The notes beneath the pieces are model-generated. The model was not told the origin of the DNA. It did not search any database and saw only the letters and a list, made by a program, of their open reading frames with translations. Both the position numbers and the translations under genes were made by a program. A DNA stretch of 64,000 nucleotides from AP-15 sp963772965 (GTDB taxonomy: Bacteria > Pseudomonadota > Alphaproteobacteria > ATCC43930 > CGMCC-115725): the NCBI GenBank assembly GCA_963772965.1, contig CAVYZU010000007.1, positions 256,145-320,144 of the forward strand. Direction: 5' to 3'. This document shows positions 27,208 through 36,381 of the stretch, piece after piece. Numbering within the stretch: the stretch's first letter is position 1; each line of letters opens with the position of its first letter.

Positions 27208-28359
27208 TCAGGAGTCATTCCTCCCGGACGCCGCTTCTCGGATTACGATCGCGCCGGCTTGCTGGCCGAGGGATACGGCTGATACGGGTTTCGACAGCGA
27301 CCACGGCTTTTCAACGGTCAGGAACAGCACTGCGCCAGCAACCCAGCTCAGTATGAAGACCGGTATCATGGCGACCCAAAAGAACCCGTTCACATCGTGG
27401 CTCGCCGCCAATTTGACAACAATTCTCGCGGCCGGGACGACGACGAAGCCGTGCACCAGATAATAGGAATAGGACATGTTGCCGAAGTGCCGCAGCGGCG
27501 CCCACGCCAGCCAAGTCGAAACAGTTGATTGATTGTCGACGGCTACACAACAGACCACCCAAAACCCTAACGCCAGAAGCAACGCGCCAATCCAGACAGG
27601 CGGCAAAATCCAATTATATGCAATAAAGGCGATCAGGCCCAGGCTAACCCCGAGCCTTGCCGGGAGAGGGGGGAGTTTTGCAGCCTTTGCCTCCGCCAAC
27701 AACATGCCGGCAAGCAGGCAAAGGCCTCGTACTGGAACATTCGGGACGTTGTTGGCTGACAACGCAAGGAGCAGAGCCGCAAAAGCCACAATGATGCTGA
27801 TGCGCGCCGCCGGCCGCAGCTTGGCCAGACCCAAAACCGAAAATAGCAATGTCGCAGTTGTATAGAACCACCACTCGTAGCTCAAACTCCAATTCGGAGC
27901 CGAAATCGGCTCGATCGGCAATAACCCGGGCAGAAACAGTAGATTTGCCGTTAAGTAACTTACCGCACCGGCAAAGTCCCCCGGTATCTTGGGAACTGGG
28001 CGCCCTAAATCGACGACGATCCCTAGCAGTACAGAAACGATAAAGGCCGGATAGAGCCTTTGCAGCCGCCAACTCATGAAATCGAAAAACGGGGGGCGCC
28101 TCCGCAGCAATATGCCGTAGATTAAAAAGCCGCTCAAGACAAAAAACAATTCGACGCCACAGTTACCAAAATTTCTGCCGATAATTGCAATATTCAATGA
28201 AAGCCCGGAGAGGTGCCCGTATACAATAAACTGCACGCAATAGTGTTGAACGAAAATCAGGCTGACGGCGATTGCCCGCAAACCCTCCAGTGGCAGCATT
28301 CTGCCACTACCGCCAATCTCAAACGCGCGGCCGAAGTGAAAAATCTGCGGAAGCTTCAT
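27208..28359 (-). CDS. Membrane acyltransferase 3 family protein (OafA/YrhL-like)
   Basis: About 383 residues with roughly 10 transmembrane helices. The start LPLEGLRAIAVSLIFVQHYC carries the conserved Arg and catalytic His of the acyltransferase-3 family. ELFFVLSGFLIYGILLRR and the FDFMSWRLQRLYPAFI loop follow. Such enzymes O-acetylate cell-surface polysaccharides or lipids using cytosolic acetyl donors. The ATG at 28359 was preferred to a TTG at 28410 that would add 17 weakly supported residues. GC is lower than in the neighbours, which suits a horizontally acquired surface-modification gene. Confidence 0.85.
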   Translation of the reverse strand: MKLPQIFHFGRAFEIGGSGRMLPLEGLRAIAVSLIFVQHYCVQFIVYGHLSGLSLNIAIIGRNFGNCGVELFFVLSGFLIYGILLRRRPPFFDFMSWRLQRLYPAFIVSVLLGIVVDLGRPVPKIPGDFAGAVSYLTANLLFLPGLLPIEPISAPNWSLSYEWWFYTTATLLFSVLGLAKLRPAARISIIVAFAALLLALSANNVPNVPVRGLCLLAGMLLAEAKAAKLPPLPARLGVSLGLIAFIAYNWILPPVWIGALLLALGFWVVCCVAVDNQSTVSTWLAWAPLRHFGNMSYSYYLVHGFVVVPAARIVVKLAASHDVNGFFWVAMIPVFILSWVAGAVLFLTVEKPWSLSKPVSAVSLGQQAGAIVIREAASGRNDS

Positions 28360-28413
28360 CCGGGGCGTCTCGCTAAAGGGAGCAATCAATACGCTCGCGA
28401 CGGCGGCCAAGAA

Positions 28414-28535
28414 TCATACGGCCATCCAGCCGCCATCGACGTTGTAGGCCGCCCCCGTCACATAGCTCGCCCGTTCGGAGCGGAGCCAGCCCCCTCCGGT
28501 AATAAGGCCGTCTCCCCGTCGAGCGGTCCGTTCAT
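28414..28535 (-). pseudogene. Remnant of an SDR gene with a large internal deletion
   Basis: On the minus strand an ATG at 28535 preceded by CAGGAG begins MNGPLDGETAL, the usual N-terminus of an SDR. After a one-base shift it reads ITGGG and then jumps directly to an SDR C-terminus, SERASYVTGAAYNVDGGWM followed by the stop at 28414-28416. The Rossmann remainder, catalytic Tyr/Lys and about 200 residues are missing. The surviving ends are too well preserved to be chance. Either a recent deletion in the genome or an assembly collapse would produce this. Confidence 0.7.
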
Positions 28536-28613
28536 GCGATCTCCTGTTCAGAACTGGTTCATCATAGCGTTGCGGAGACGGCGGCGGATATCTTTCCGGG
28601 TGCGAGGGAGTGC

Positions 28614-29777
28614 ATGATGGATGTGTCCGACGGTGCCATAGCGCGCGCAGAGAAATGGCTGACGACCTGGGATGCGCAGCCCATTCACCGCACCGGGACC
28701 GCGGGCGACACGGCCGGCTGCGAGTGGCTGATGGGCGAGGTCGAAAAACTCGGCGCTACCCCGAGGACCGAGAAATTCACGTTCGATCGCCTCGACCCGA
28801 TCACCGCTTATATCGAGATCGACGGGATGCAGATCGACGGCGTGCCGGTCTTCGACTCGCCGGCGACCCCGGCCGAAGGCGTGAGCGGCTCGCTCGGGTC
28901 TTTGGGATCCGCAGCGGTGATCGGGGTCGTCGAATTGTCGCCGCATGCGGTCTACGCCGCCGAATATCAAGAGCGGCGGCGTGCGGCGCGGCACGACGCC
29001 GTCGTCATCGTGTGCAACGGGGTGCGGCCCGGTTTAGCGCTATTGAATGCCGAGGCTTTCCCGCGTCCCTATGGCGCGCCGGCGATCCAAGTGCCAAGCA
29101 CAATGCGCAGCGCGGTTTTCGCGGCCGCCGAACGAGGCGGGCTCGCACGAGTTGTTGCCGAAAATCGGCGAACGCGCTCGCGGGCCGCCAATGTCATCGT
29201 AAGCATCCCAGGGCGAGAGCCGCAACGCCCTCCGGTTATCGTCATGACCCCGCGCAGTTCATGGTGGCAGTCGACCGCCGAACGCGGCGGGGGTCTGGTG
29301 TGTTGGCTCGAGACGATGCGCGCTCTGCGTGCGGCGCCGCCGATGCCCGATGTCGTCTTTACCGGGAACAGCGGCCATGAGCTCGGCCATCTCGGCCTCG
29401 ATGAGTTCATTTCGCGCCGCCCAGGCCGGGACCTCCCGGTAGAAGTGGGGGGCGCGGTGTGGGTCCATTATGGCGCCAACATCGGTGCCGTGGACGGCGA
29501 ATTGTCGGTGCTGTCGGCGGCCCCCGATCTCGTCACTCTTGCCGGGCAGGAATTGACCCGCGCCGGTTACCCGCCGGGCCTGATCGCCCCGCCGAACCTC
29601 GTCCCGAGCGGCGAGACCCGGGATATCCATCGCGCCGGCGGCCGCTACGTGACCTTAGTGGGCACAAATCCCTGGTTTCATCTACCCGACGATCGCTGGC
29701 CGCACGCAGTTGACGCCGCGGGGGTCGCGCGGATCGCAGCCGGCGCTGCGGCGATGGTCGTGGCGCTGACACGGTGA
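28614..29777 (+). CDS. M28-like peptidase-fold protein, possibly inactive
   Basis: 387 residues, preceded by GAGGGAG. The N-terminal part (RTGTAGDTAGCEWLMGEVEKLGA) resembles M28/aminopeptidase proteins, with a PA-like insert around residues 80-190. The core is PPVIVMTPRSSWWQSTAERGGG, then DVVFTGNSGHELGHLG. In active M28 enzymes these positions carry HxD and ADDNxSG metal ligands and an EE pair. Here the aspartates are absent and the glutamate region is HELGHLG, so zinc binding would be unusual. Convergent with groL. Function unknown. Confidence 0.6.
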   Translation: MMDVSDGAIARAEKWLTTWDAQPIHRTGTAGDTAGCEWLMGEVEKLGATPRTEKFTFDRLDPITAYIEIDGMQIDGVPVFDSPATPAEGVSGSLGSLGSAAVIGVVELSPHAVYAAEYQERRRAARHDAVVIVCNGVRPGLALLNAEAFPRPYGAPAIQVPSTMRSAVFAAAERGGLARVVAENRRTRSRAANVIVSIPGREPQRPPVIVMTPRSSWWQSTAERGGGLVCWLETMRALRAAPPMPDVVFTGNSGHELGHLGLDEFISRRPGRDLPVEVGGAVWVHYGANIGAVDGELSVLSAAPDLVTLAGQELTRAGYPPGLIAPPNLVPSGETRDIHRAGGRYVTLVGTNPWFHLPDDRWPHAVDAAGVARIAAGAAAMVVALTR

Positions 29778-29812
29778 CCGCCACGCGACGGCCGTGCTGC
29801 AGCCGCAAAAGG

Positions 29813-29836
29813 AAAGGGCGCCCGTAGGCGCCCTTT
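29813..29836 (-). terminator. Terminator of the groESL operon
   Basis: A 10-bp stem AAAGGGCGCC / GGCGCCCTTT with a 4-nt loop. On the minus strand it is followed by CCTTTTG. It lies about 22 bp after the repaired groL stop. The symmetric stem may also end the convergent M28-like gene on the plus strand. Confidence 0.8.
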
Positions 29837-29857
29837 CCCGCGGAGTAGCTTGCCGAT

Positions 29858-31497
29858 TTAGTAGTCGTCCATGCCGTCCATGCCGTGATCGTGCGGCATG
29901 CTCGGCATAGCTTTTTCTCGGGCTTTTCTGCGATCATTGCTTCGGTCGTGACCAGCAAGCCAGCCACCGAAGCGGCGTTTTGCAAGGCCAGCCGGACGAC
30001 TTTGGTCGGATCGATGATGCCGGCCTTGACCATGTCGACATATTGGCCCGATTGCGCGTCGAAGCCGTAATTCGGATCGCTGCTGTCGAGCAGTTTGCCG
30101 ACCACCACCGAACCCTCGCTGCCCGCGTTCTCGGCGACCTGACGGACCGGGCTCTGCAACGCGCGGCGAACGATGTCAATCCCGACCTTCTGGTCGTTGT
30201 TCTCCGGGGTCAGCCCGTCGAGAGCCTTAATCGAATAGAGCAAGGCGACGCCGCCGCCCGGAACGATGCCCTCCTCGACCGCCGCACGCGTCGCATGCGT
30301 CGCATCGTCGACGCGATCCTTGCGCTCCTTGACCTCGATCTCGGTGGCGCCGCCGACCCGGATCACTGCGACGCCGCCGGCGAGCTTGGCCAGCCGTTCT
30401 TGTAATTTCTCGCGGTCGTAGTCCGAGGTGGTCTCTTCGATCTGCTGGCGGATCTGAGCAATTCGGCCCTGGATGTCTTCCGATTTGCCGGCGCCGTCGA
30501 TGACCGTCGTATTTTCTTTCTCGATCCGCACCCGCTTGGCGCGGCCGAGCATGTCGAGCGTGACGTTTTCGAGCTTGATGCCGAGATCTTCGCTGATCAC
30601 TTGACCACCGGTCAGCACCGCGATGTCCTCGAGCATCGCCTTGCGCCGGTCGCCAAAGCCTGGAGCCTTGACCGCCGCAACTTTCAGCCCGCCGCGCAAT
30701 TTGTTGACGACAAGGGTCGCGAGCGCTTCACCCTCGACATCCTCGGCGACGATCAGCAATGGCTTGCCCGATTGAACGACCGCCTCGAGCAATGGCAGCA
30801 ACGACTGCAGGCTCGATAATTTCTTTTCGTTGAGCAGGATATACGGCTCGTCGAGCTCGGCGACCATCTTCTCAGCGTTCGTAATGAAATACGGGCTGAC
30901 ATAGCCGCGGTCGAACTGCATGCCTTCAACGACGTCGAGCTCGGTCTCAAGCGACTTCGCCTCTTCGACCGTGATCACGCCCTCATTGCCGACCTTTTGC
31001 ATCGCCTCGGCGATCATCTTGCCGATTTCCTTGTCGTTATTTGCGGAAATCGTGCCGACCTGAGCGATTTCGTCGTTGGTCGAGACCTTTTTCGAGCGCT
31101 TCTCGATGTCCTTCACAACGGCGTCTACCGCCCGGTCGATGCCGCGCTTCAGATCCATCGGGTTCATGCCCGCAGCCACCGCCTTGGCGCCTTCACGGAC
31201 GATCGCCTGCGCCAGCACGGTCGCGGTCGTTGTGCCGTCGCCGGCCAGATCGCTGGTCTTCGAAGCGACTTCGCGCACCATCTGTGCGCCCATGTTCTCG
31301 AACTTGTCGGCCAGCTCGATTTCTTTGGCAACGGTCACGCCATCTTTGCTGATTCGCGGTGCGCCAAAGGATTTGTCGAGGACGACGTTGCGGCCTTTTG
31401 GACCCAGCGTGACCTTGACAGCATTTGCAAGAATATCGACGCCGCGCAGCATCCGGTCGCGGGCGTCGGTGTGAAAACGGACTTCTTTCGCAGCCAT
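29858..31497 (-). CDS. groL: Chaperonin GroEL (one frameshift near the C-terminus)
   Basis: ATP-driven 60-kDa chaperonin subunit that folds proteins with GroES. About 546 residues when repaired. Diagnostic segments: TLGPKGRNVVLDKSFGAP, AGDGTTTATVLAQ (nucleotide site), KVGNEGVITVEEAKS, KAPGFGDRRKAMLEDIA, and AAVEEGIVPGGGVALL. The frame breaks after AEKPEKK because a run of five T (29912-29916, plus strand) needs six. In the correct frame the chain continues to a Met/Gly/Asp-rich tail ending HGMDGMDDY and stops at 29858. As read, an unnatural tail of about 100 residues extends to 29533. The gene is normally essential, so a sequence error is likely. Operon groES-groL. Confidence 0.93.
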
Positions 31498-31510
31498 GTT
31501 TTATCCCCTA

Positions 31511-31804
31511 TCAGACCTTGTCGACGACACCCATGATGTCGCTTTCCTTCATGACGACGAGATCTTCGCCGTCGACCTTGATCTCGGTCCCTGACCACTT
31601 GCCAAACAGCACCCGATCCCCGATTTTGACATCAAGCGGATGCAATTTGCCGTCCTCGCCACGCGCCCCTGGACCGGCGGCGAGAATTTCGCCCTCCATC
31701 GGCTTCTCTTTGGCGGTGTCGGGAATGATGATCCCTCCCTTGGTTTTTTCCTCTTCTTCGATGCGGCGGACCAGCACACGGTCCTGCAACGGTCGAAACT
31801 GCAC
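31511..31804 (-). CDS. groS: Co-chaperonin GroES
   Basis: 97 residues, normal length. Caps the GroEL cavity. Typical segments: FRPLQDRVLVRRIEEEEKTKGGIIIPDTAKEKP (mobile loop within GGIIIPDTAKEK), AAGPGARGEDGKLHPLDVKIGDRVLFGKWSGTEIK in shorter blocks, and MGVVDKV at the end. First gene of the groESL operon, 13 bp upstream of groL, with a GGAGG-type ribosome-binding site (minus strand AAGGAGGG). Controlled by the CIRCE element about 40 bp upstream. Confidence 0.96.
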   Translation of the reverse strand: MQFRPLQDRVLVRRIEEEEKTKGGIIIPDTAKEKPMEGEILAAGPGARGEDGKLHPLDVKIGDRVLFGKWSGTEIKVDGEDLVVMKESDIMGVVDKV

Positions 31805-31843
31805 GGAGTCCCTCCTTAAATTGACAAACTAGACGCACGCGGT

Positions 31844-31870
31844 GTGGCACTCAATGTTCGTGAGTGCTAA
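31844..31870 (-). promoter_or_regulatory. CIRCE operator (HrcA binding site) of groESL
   Basis: Inverted repeat GTGGCACTC-N9-GAGTGCTAA. The right arm is the perfect consensus; the left arm matches the last six consensus bases (GCACTC) and departs in the first three. It is placed 40-66 bp upstream of groES. HrcA represses chaperonin genes at this element until heat shock. hrcA itself is not in the window. Confidence 0.88.
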
Positions 31871-31974
31871 CACAGCTAGCGTCCTCCGGTACAAAATTCA
31901 AGCGCCATGTGGGTTCGACCCTCTTGAAGCCGTTCACGACGAAACCAAGTCCTGAGAGTCGTCAACAGAGAGGA

Positions 31975-32143
31975 GGATGTCCGATCGACATGCTTCCACC
32001 GGGACATCCGGAGTTGCCGACCGCTTGGCATCGGCAACCGAGCGTTAAGTCCAAGATATAGCCCGGGTCCATAGCTCGGGCGCGAAGTAAGCCTTCGCAC
32101 CACCGACCCCCGCTTGCGCTCGACATGCGCACGGGGGTCTTTG
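31975..32143 (+). ncRNA. Candidate structured RNA with five successive hairpins and a terminator
   Basis: No ORF of note, but successive perfect or near-perfect stems: GGATGTCC/GGACATCC (31975-32009), GTTGCCGA/TCGGCAAC (32013-32038), GCCCGGG/CTCGGGC with one G-U pair (32061-32081), GCGAAG/CTTCGC (32082-32098), and GACCCCCG/CGGGGGTC (32105-32139), with a further inner TGCGC/GCGCA pairing and a following TTTGTGT. The last hairpin is a plus-strand intrinsic terminator. The segment is divergent from groESL. I could not find a convincing promoter and do not recognise a known RNA family. It could instead be a dispersed repeat. Confidence 0.45.
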
Positions 32144-32223
32144 TGTATTCGCTCGATGCCGCTTTTCGCCAGCGCAACTGCGGTTTAGGGTCGCGCCAGC
32201 TCAGGTGATGACGAGATCCGCGG

Positions 32224-33099
32224 ATGACTTTTGACAGTTCCGGACCGACCTCCCGCATCTATTTTTCGCAGCGGCTGCGGCTGCATTATGTCGATTGGGG
32301 AAACCCGGAGGCCCCGCCACTGCTGCTTGTTCATGGCGGCCGCGACCACTGCCGTAACTGGGATTGGGTTGCGAACGCTTTGCGGGACGACTGGCATATC
32401 CTGGCCCCGGATTTGCGCGGGCACGGCGACAGCCAGTGGTCGCCGGATGGCAATTACACGATCGCAGGGTATGTCTATGACCTCGCGCAGCTTGTTCATC
32501 AACAGCAACTCGCGCCCGTGACGATCATCGCTCACTCGTTGGGGGGCGTCATCGCCCTCCGCTATGCCGGCATTTATCCCAGCTTCGTTCGGCGATTGGT
32601 CGCGATTGAGGGGCTAGGGGCATCGCCTCACCGCATTCGCGAGCGTCGACGACGCCCCATTGCAGAGCGGATGCAGAGCTGGATTGACGAACAGCGCGGG
32701 CTGTCGGGTCGTTTGCCGCGCCGTTACGCGTCGATCGAGGACGCCTTCCATCGCATGCAGGAGGAAAACCGGCATCTGTCGCCGGAACAGGCGCTCCATC
32801 TGACCCAGCACGGCGTCAACCAGAACGAGGACGGCACCTATAGCTGGAAATTCGATAATTACGTCCGCGCCGATCATCCCTACGAGATGACCCAGGCCGA
32901 CGTACAGGAGTTGTGGGGCCGCATCGATTGCCCAACCCTGCTCGTCTATGGCAAGGAGAGCTGGGCATCGAACCCGCTCGACGATGGACGAATCAATCAC
33001 TTCCAAAATGCGCGAGTCGTTACGTTCGAAAACGCTGGACACTGGGTCCATCACGACCGGTTGGAGGCCTTTCTCGACCTGGTCCGCGGATTTCTTTGA
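32224..33099 (+). CDS. Alpha/beta hydrolase
   Basis: 291 residues. Strand and oxyanion loop PLLLVHGGRDHCRNWD, DLRGHGDS, nucleophile elbow IAHSLGGVIALRYA, an alpha-helical cap with QNEDGTYSWKFDNYVR, acid-region strand TLLVYGKESWAS and the catalytic His in ENAGHWVHHDR. It resembles the 2-hydroxymuconate-semialdehyde hydrolase/epoxide hydrolase-like group, with Ser nucleophile. Substrate unknown. It follows the structured RNA candidate by 80 bp and stands alone. Confidence 0.85.
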   Translation: MTFDSSGPTSRIYFSQRLRLHYVDWGNPEAPPLLLVHGGRDHCRNWDWVANALRDDWHILAPDLRGHGDSQWSPDGNYTIAGYVYDLAQLVHQQQLAPVTIIAHSLGGVIALRYAGIYPSFVRRLVAIEGLGASPHRIRERRRRPIAERMQSWIDEQRGLSGRLPRRYASIEDAFHRMQEENRHLSPEQALHLTQHGVNQNEDGTYSWKFDNYVRADHPYEMTQADVQELWGRIDCPTLLVYGKESWASNPLDDGRINHFQNARVVTFENAGHWVHHDRLEAFLDLVRGFL

Positions 33100-33209
33100 C
33101 AAGCCGCGCGATCATGCCACGGCTGCGTGGGCGCCAAGACGAGACTTCGCGGTGCCGCTTTCGATCCCGCCATCGATCGGGGTGGCTCCGCGCCCGGCCC
33201 GGCAGACAG

Positions 33210-33692
33210 TCACGAGCCCTGACCGAATATCGGATAAATCACCCGATCGCCGGACTTGATGCCAAGACGCGCGGCGGTGCCACCATTGAGTTCGATCACT
33301 GCCCGCACCGGGGCCGCGGCGGCAATGATCGCATCCGATTGCGGCACTGCCCGCTCGTGGATATTGACGATGCGGCCTCTCTCGTCCACGAATAACATAT
33401 CGAGTGGGATCAGCGTGTTGCGCATCCACATCGTTGCCATTGTCGGCTGCTTGAAGTCGAACAGCATCCCGGCATCAGGCGCAAGTTCCTGACGAAACAT
33501 CAGACCTTGCTCCATTTGAGCGGGCGTTTCGGCAAGCTCAACCTTGAAGCGATGGGGTCCATTGCTGCTCTCGACCGTCAAGGTAGCTGTAGCATAGTTT
33601 TGCGATCGGGCACCGCCTGCGCCCACAACAATGCCGGCTGAGATCAATAGGGGCAGCAGGAAGGCGAAGCGGCGAGTGAATGTGGTGGCCAA
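33210..33692 (-). CDS. DUF192 family exported protein
   Basis: About 160 residues. The TTG start at 33692 was chosen because a signal peptide follows directly (TRRFAFLLPLLISAGIVV, cleavage near ARSQ). The longer upstream frame gives no signal and no homology. The DUF192 core is FKVELAETPAQMEQGLMFRQELAPDAGMLFDF, then MWMRNTLIPLDMLFVDERGRIVNI and a C-terminal ELNGGTAARLGIKSGDRV. The family is widespread, extracytoplasmic and of unknown biochemical function. Divergent from the antiporter gene. Confidence 0.85.
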   Translation of the reverse strand: MATTFTRRFAFLLPLLISAGIVVGAGGARSQNYATATLTVESSNGPHRFKVELAETPAQMEQGLMFRQELAPDAGMLFDFKQPTMATMWMRNTLIPLDMLFVDERGRIVNIHERAVPQSDAIIAAAAPVRAVIELNGGTAARLGIKSGDRVIYPIFGQGS

Positions 33693-33844
33693 TTTGTGAA
33701 CACCCTTTGTGAAGTGCTGAAATATTGAGGAAGTGCTGGTGGGATAAATAGCCGAGACTGCTACTCGCGGGCGCTGAAATCTTTCTGTCAGTCGCGACTT
33801 GTGAAGCAATGCTGGCACCGCTAGGGTGCCGCGGCGAGCCGATC

Positions 33845-36344
33845 ATGCACGAAACCGTTCTGACCGTCTTCACCATCACAACGCTGCTCGGCCTCGTCAG
33901 TTTCTTGCCGCCGCTCGCCGAGCGCTTTTCAATCCCTTATAGCGTGCTGCTCGCCGTGGCCGGCATCGCGATCGGTGCGGCAACCCACATTCCCGAGCAT
34001 TATCTTCATGGCGGCGCCGTCCGCGACATTATAGGCACGCTCCATGATTTTGGGCTGAGCGCCGAATCTCTTCTTTACATATTCCTACCTGCCTTGCTGT
34101 TCGAAGCGGCGCTTAACGTCGATGTTCGACAGTTGGGCGACGAGGTGGCGCCAGTCCTGTTACTCGCCGTGATCGGCGTTGTCGTCTGCACCATGGTGGT
34201 CGGTTTTGCGCTGTGGCCGATCGCCCCAGTCGGCGTTCTCGCTTGTGTCATTCTCGGCGCAATCATCGCGACCACTGATCCATCCGCGGTGGTTGGTATT
34301 TTCCGGGACATCGGTGCACCCCGCCGGCTGTCGACCCTGGTTCAAGGTGAGAGCCTTTTTAACGACGCCGCAGCGATCGCGATCTATTCGCTGACCGTCG
34401 CCATCCTAACGGGTGAGCGTCCGGCTCATCCGGGGGATGGGGTGCTGATTTTTGCGCGCCAGTTCGGGGGCGGCATCGTCGTTGGCTATACCACGGGCTG
34501 GCTTGTCGCACTCACGATGCCGGTGCTCCGCTCGAGCCGTCTCGCCGAAGCAACGCTGACGATCGGCTTTGCCTACGCGATTTACATTATTTGCGAGCAT
34601 TACCTGGAGGTCTCTGGCGTCGTCGCGGTCGCCGCGGCGGCACTCGCGGTCGGCGGCGAGGGACGCCGTCGCCTCGCGCCGTCGAATTTTGAGAAGTCTC
34701 GTTACAACTTGGGAGCAGCTTGGGTTTTGGGCGAGCTCGCTGATCTTTCTGTTCGCTGCGATGCACACACCCGAGTTGCTGGTGCACGCGACGTGGCGGG
34801 ATTTGGCGCTTCTCGGCGCGCTCATCGCGGCGGCATTGGCGGCGCGCGCACTCACGCTCTACGGGCTGATCCCGGTCCTGAGTTTCGCCCGGATCGCGCA
34901 ACCGATCGGCTCCGGGTACAAGCTGTTCATGCTGTGGGGCGGGATGCGCGGGGCGGTGTCCTTGGCCCTCGCGCTGGCGGTGACCCAGGAGCCGTCCGTA
35001 CCCGCCGATATCCGCCAGTTTGTTGGCGTACTCGCGACCGGCTTTGTGCTGTTCACCCTGCTCGTGACCGGGCCGACGATGCGGCCGTTGATGCGGCTGT
35101 TGAGACTGAACGACCCGCCGCCGGCCGAGGTCGCGCTCCGGGAGAGGGTTATCGGCCTGTCATTGAATTCGATACACAAACAGATCGACGATGTCGCGCG
35201 AGAGCACGAAATCCCGGCAGAAATCGTTTCTGAGGTCACTGCGGTCTATGGCGGGCGCAGTCGCAGCCCCGCTGACATCGCCGAAGAGAACGCGCAACTG
35301 CCGGCAGAGCTTCGCACGCGAGCAGCGCTGACCGTGCTCGCCGACCGCGAGCAGGAATTCTGCCTGGAATATTTCGAAGGGCGCACCGTGTCGCGGCGGG
35401 TCGCGGCCGTATTGCTCGCGCATACCTCGCGGCTTCGCGATGGCGCGCGAACCCACGGTATTGAGGGGTATCAGCAGGTGGCGGCTCGGATGCGGCATTT
35501 TGGTCCGAGTTATCGCCTGGCGCTGGCGCTGCACCGGCGGATCGGCATCGCCCGCCCGCTGGCGCGCGAGCTGTCCGATCGCTTCGAGGTCCAACTCGCG
35601 GCCCGTATCATTCTCAAGAACTTGACCGCGTTCAACCGCGAGCAAATCGGTCCCCTGTTCGGCGGCGGGCCCAGTGCGGTATTGGCGCAGCAGGTTGAGC
35701 TTCGCTTGACCGAAATCGATCGAGCGATCGCCGCGCTAAAGCTTCAATACCCAAATTACGTGCGACAGCTCGGGACCCAGTACCTGGCTCGAACCGCGGC
35801 GCGCTTCGAGGAAGAAAGCTACCAACGCCTGCGCTCCAAATCGATCATCAGCCAGGACGTTTATGAGGACTTGCAGCGCGAATTGCGTCGCCGTCGGCGT
35901 ACGGTCGAAGCGCGCACCGTCCTTGATCTGGGATTGAAAAGCGAAGATCTTGTCGGGCGTGTGCCGATGTTTGCGTCCCTCGACGAGGGTGCTCGGCGTG
36001 CAGTGGGGCGGCTGTTGCGGCCGCGGCTGGCCGTGCCGGACGAAGTGATCGTGCGTCGTGGCGAACGCGGCGACGCGATGTACTTTATTTCATCGGGCGC
36101 CGTCGAGGTCCGGATCGCGCCGCATCCGGTCCAGCTCGGCAGCGGTGATTTTTTCGGCGAGTTGGCGCTGCTGGTCGCCGATCGCCGTACGGCGGATGTC
36201 GTGGCGCTCGGCTATTGCCAGCTGCTGACCCTTGGTGCTCGCGACCTCACTCGGCTATTCGGCACCGAGCCGGCATTGCGCGATCACATCCGTTCAGTGG
36301 CGGAAGCCCGCACGGCGGCGACGGCAGCGGCGGAAGCCGAGTGA
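33845..36344 (+). pseudogene. CPA1 Na+/H+ antiporter with C-terminal cyclic-nucleotide-binding domain (one frameshift)
   Basis: About 830 residues when repaired. The first frame has about 9 transmembrane helices with GAIIATTDPSAVVGIFRDIG (ion-binding Asp region) and QGESLFNDAAAIA, both CPA1 signatures. The second frame, from about 34700, continues with LVTTWEQLGFWASSLIFLFA, GGMRGAVSLALALAV and a long cytoplasmic helical part. It ends in a cNMP-binding domain (MFASLDEGARRAVGRLL, then RRGERGDAMYFISSGAVEV and SGDFFGELALL). The phosphate-binding cassette reads FGELALLVADRRTADVVA, close to FGE(I/L)ALL-x(n)-RxA(S/T). The break is near 34697. It probably couples pH/Na+ homeostasis to a nucleotide signal. 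Confidence 0.8.
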
Positions 36345-36381
36345 GCGAGCGGCCGCGCCCCGATTCCGGCGATTAGGCTCA

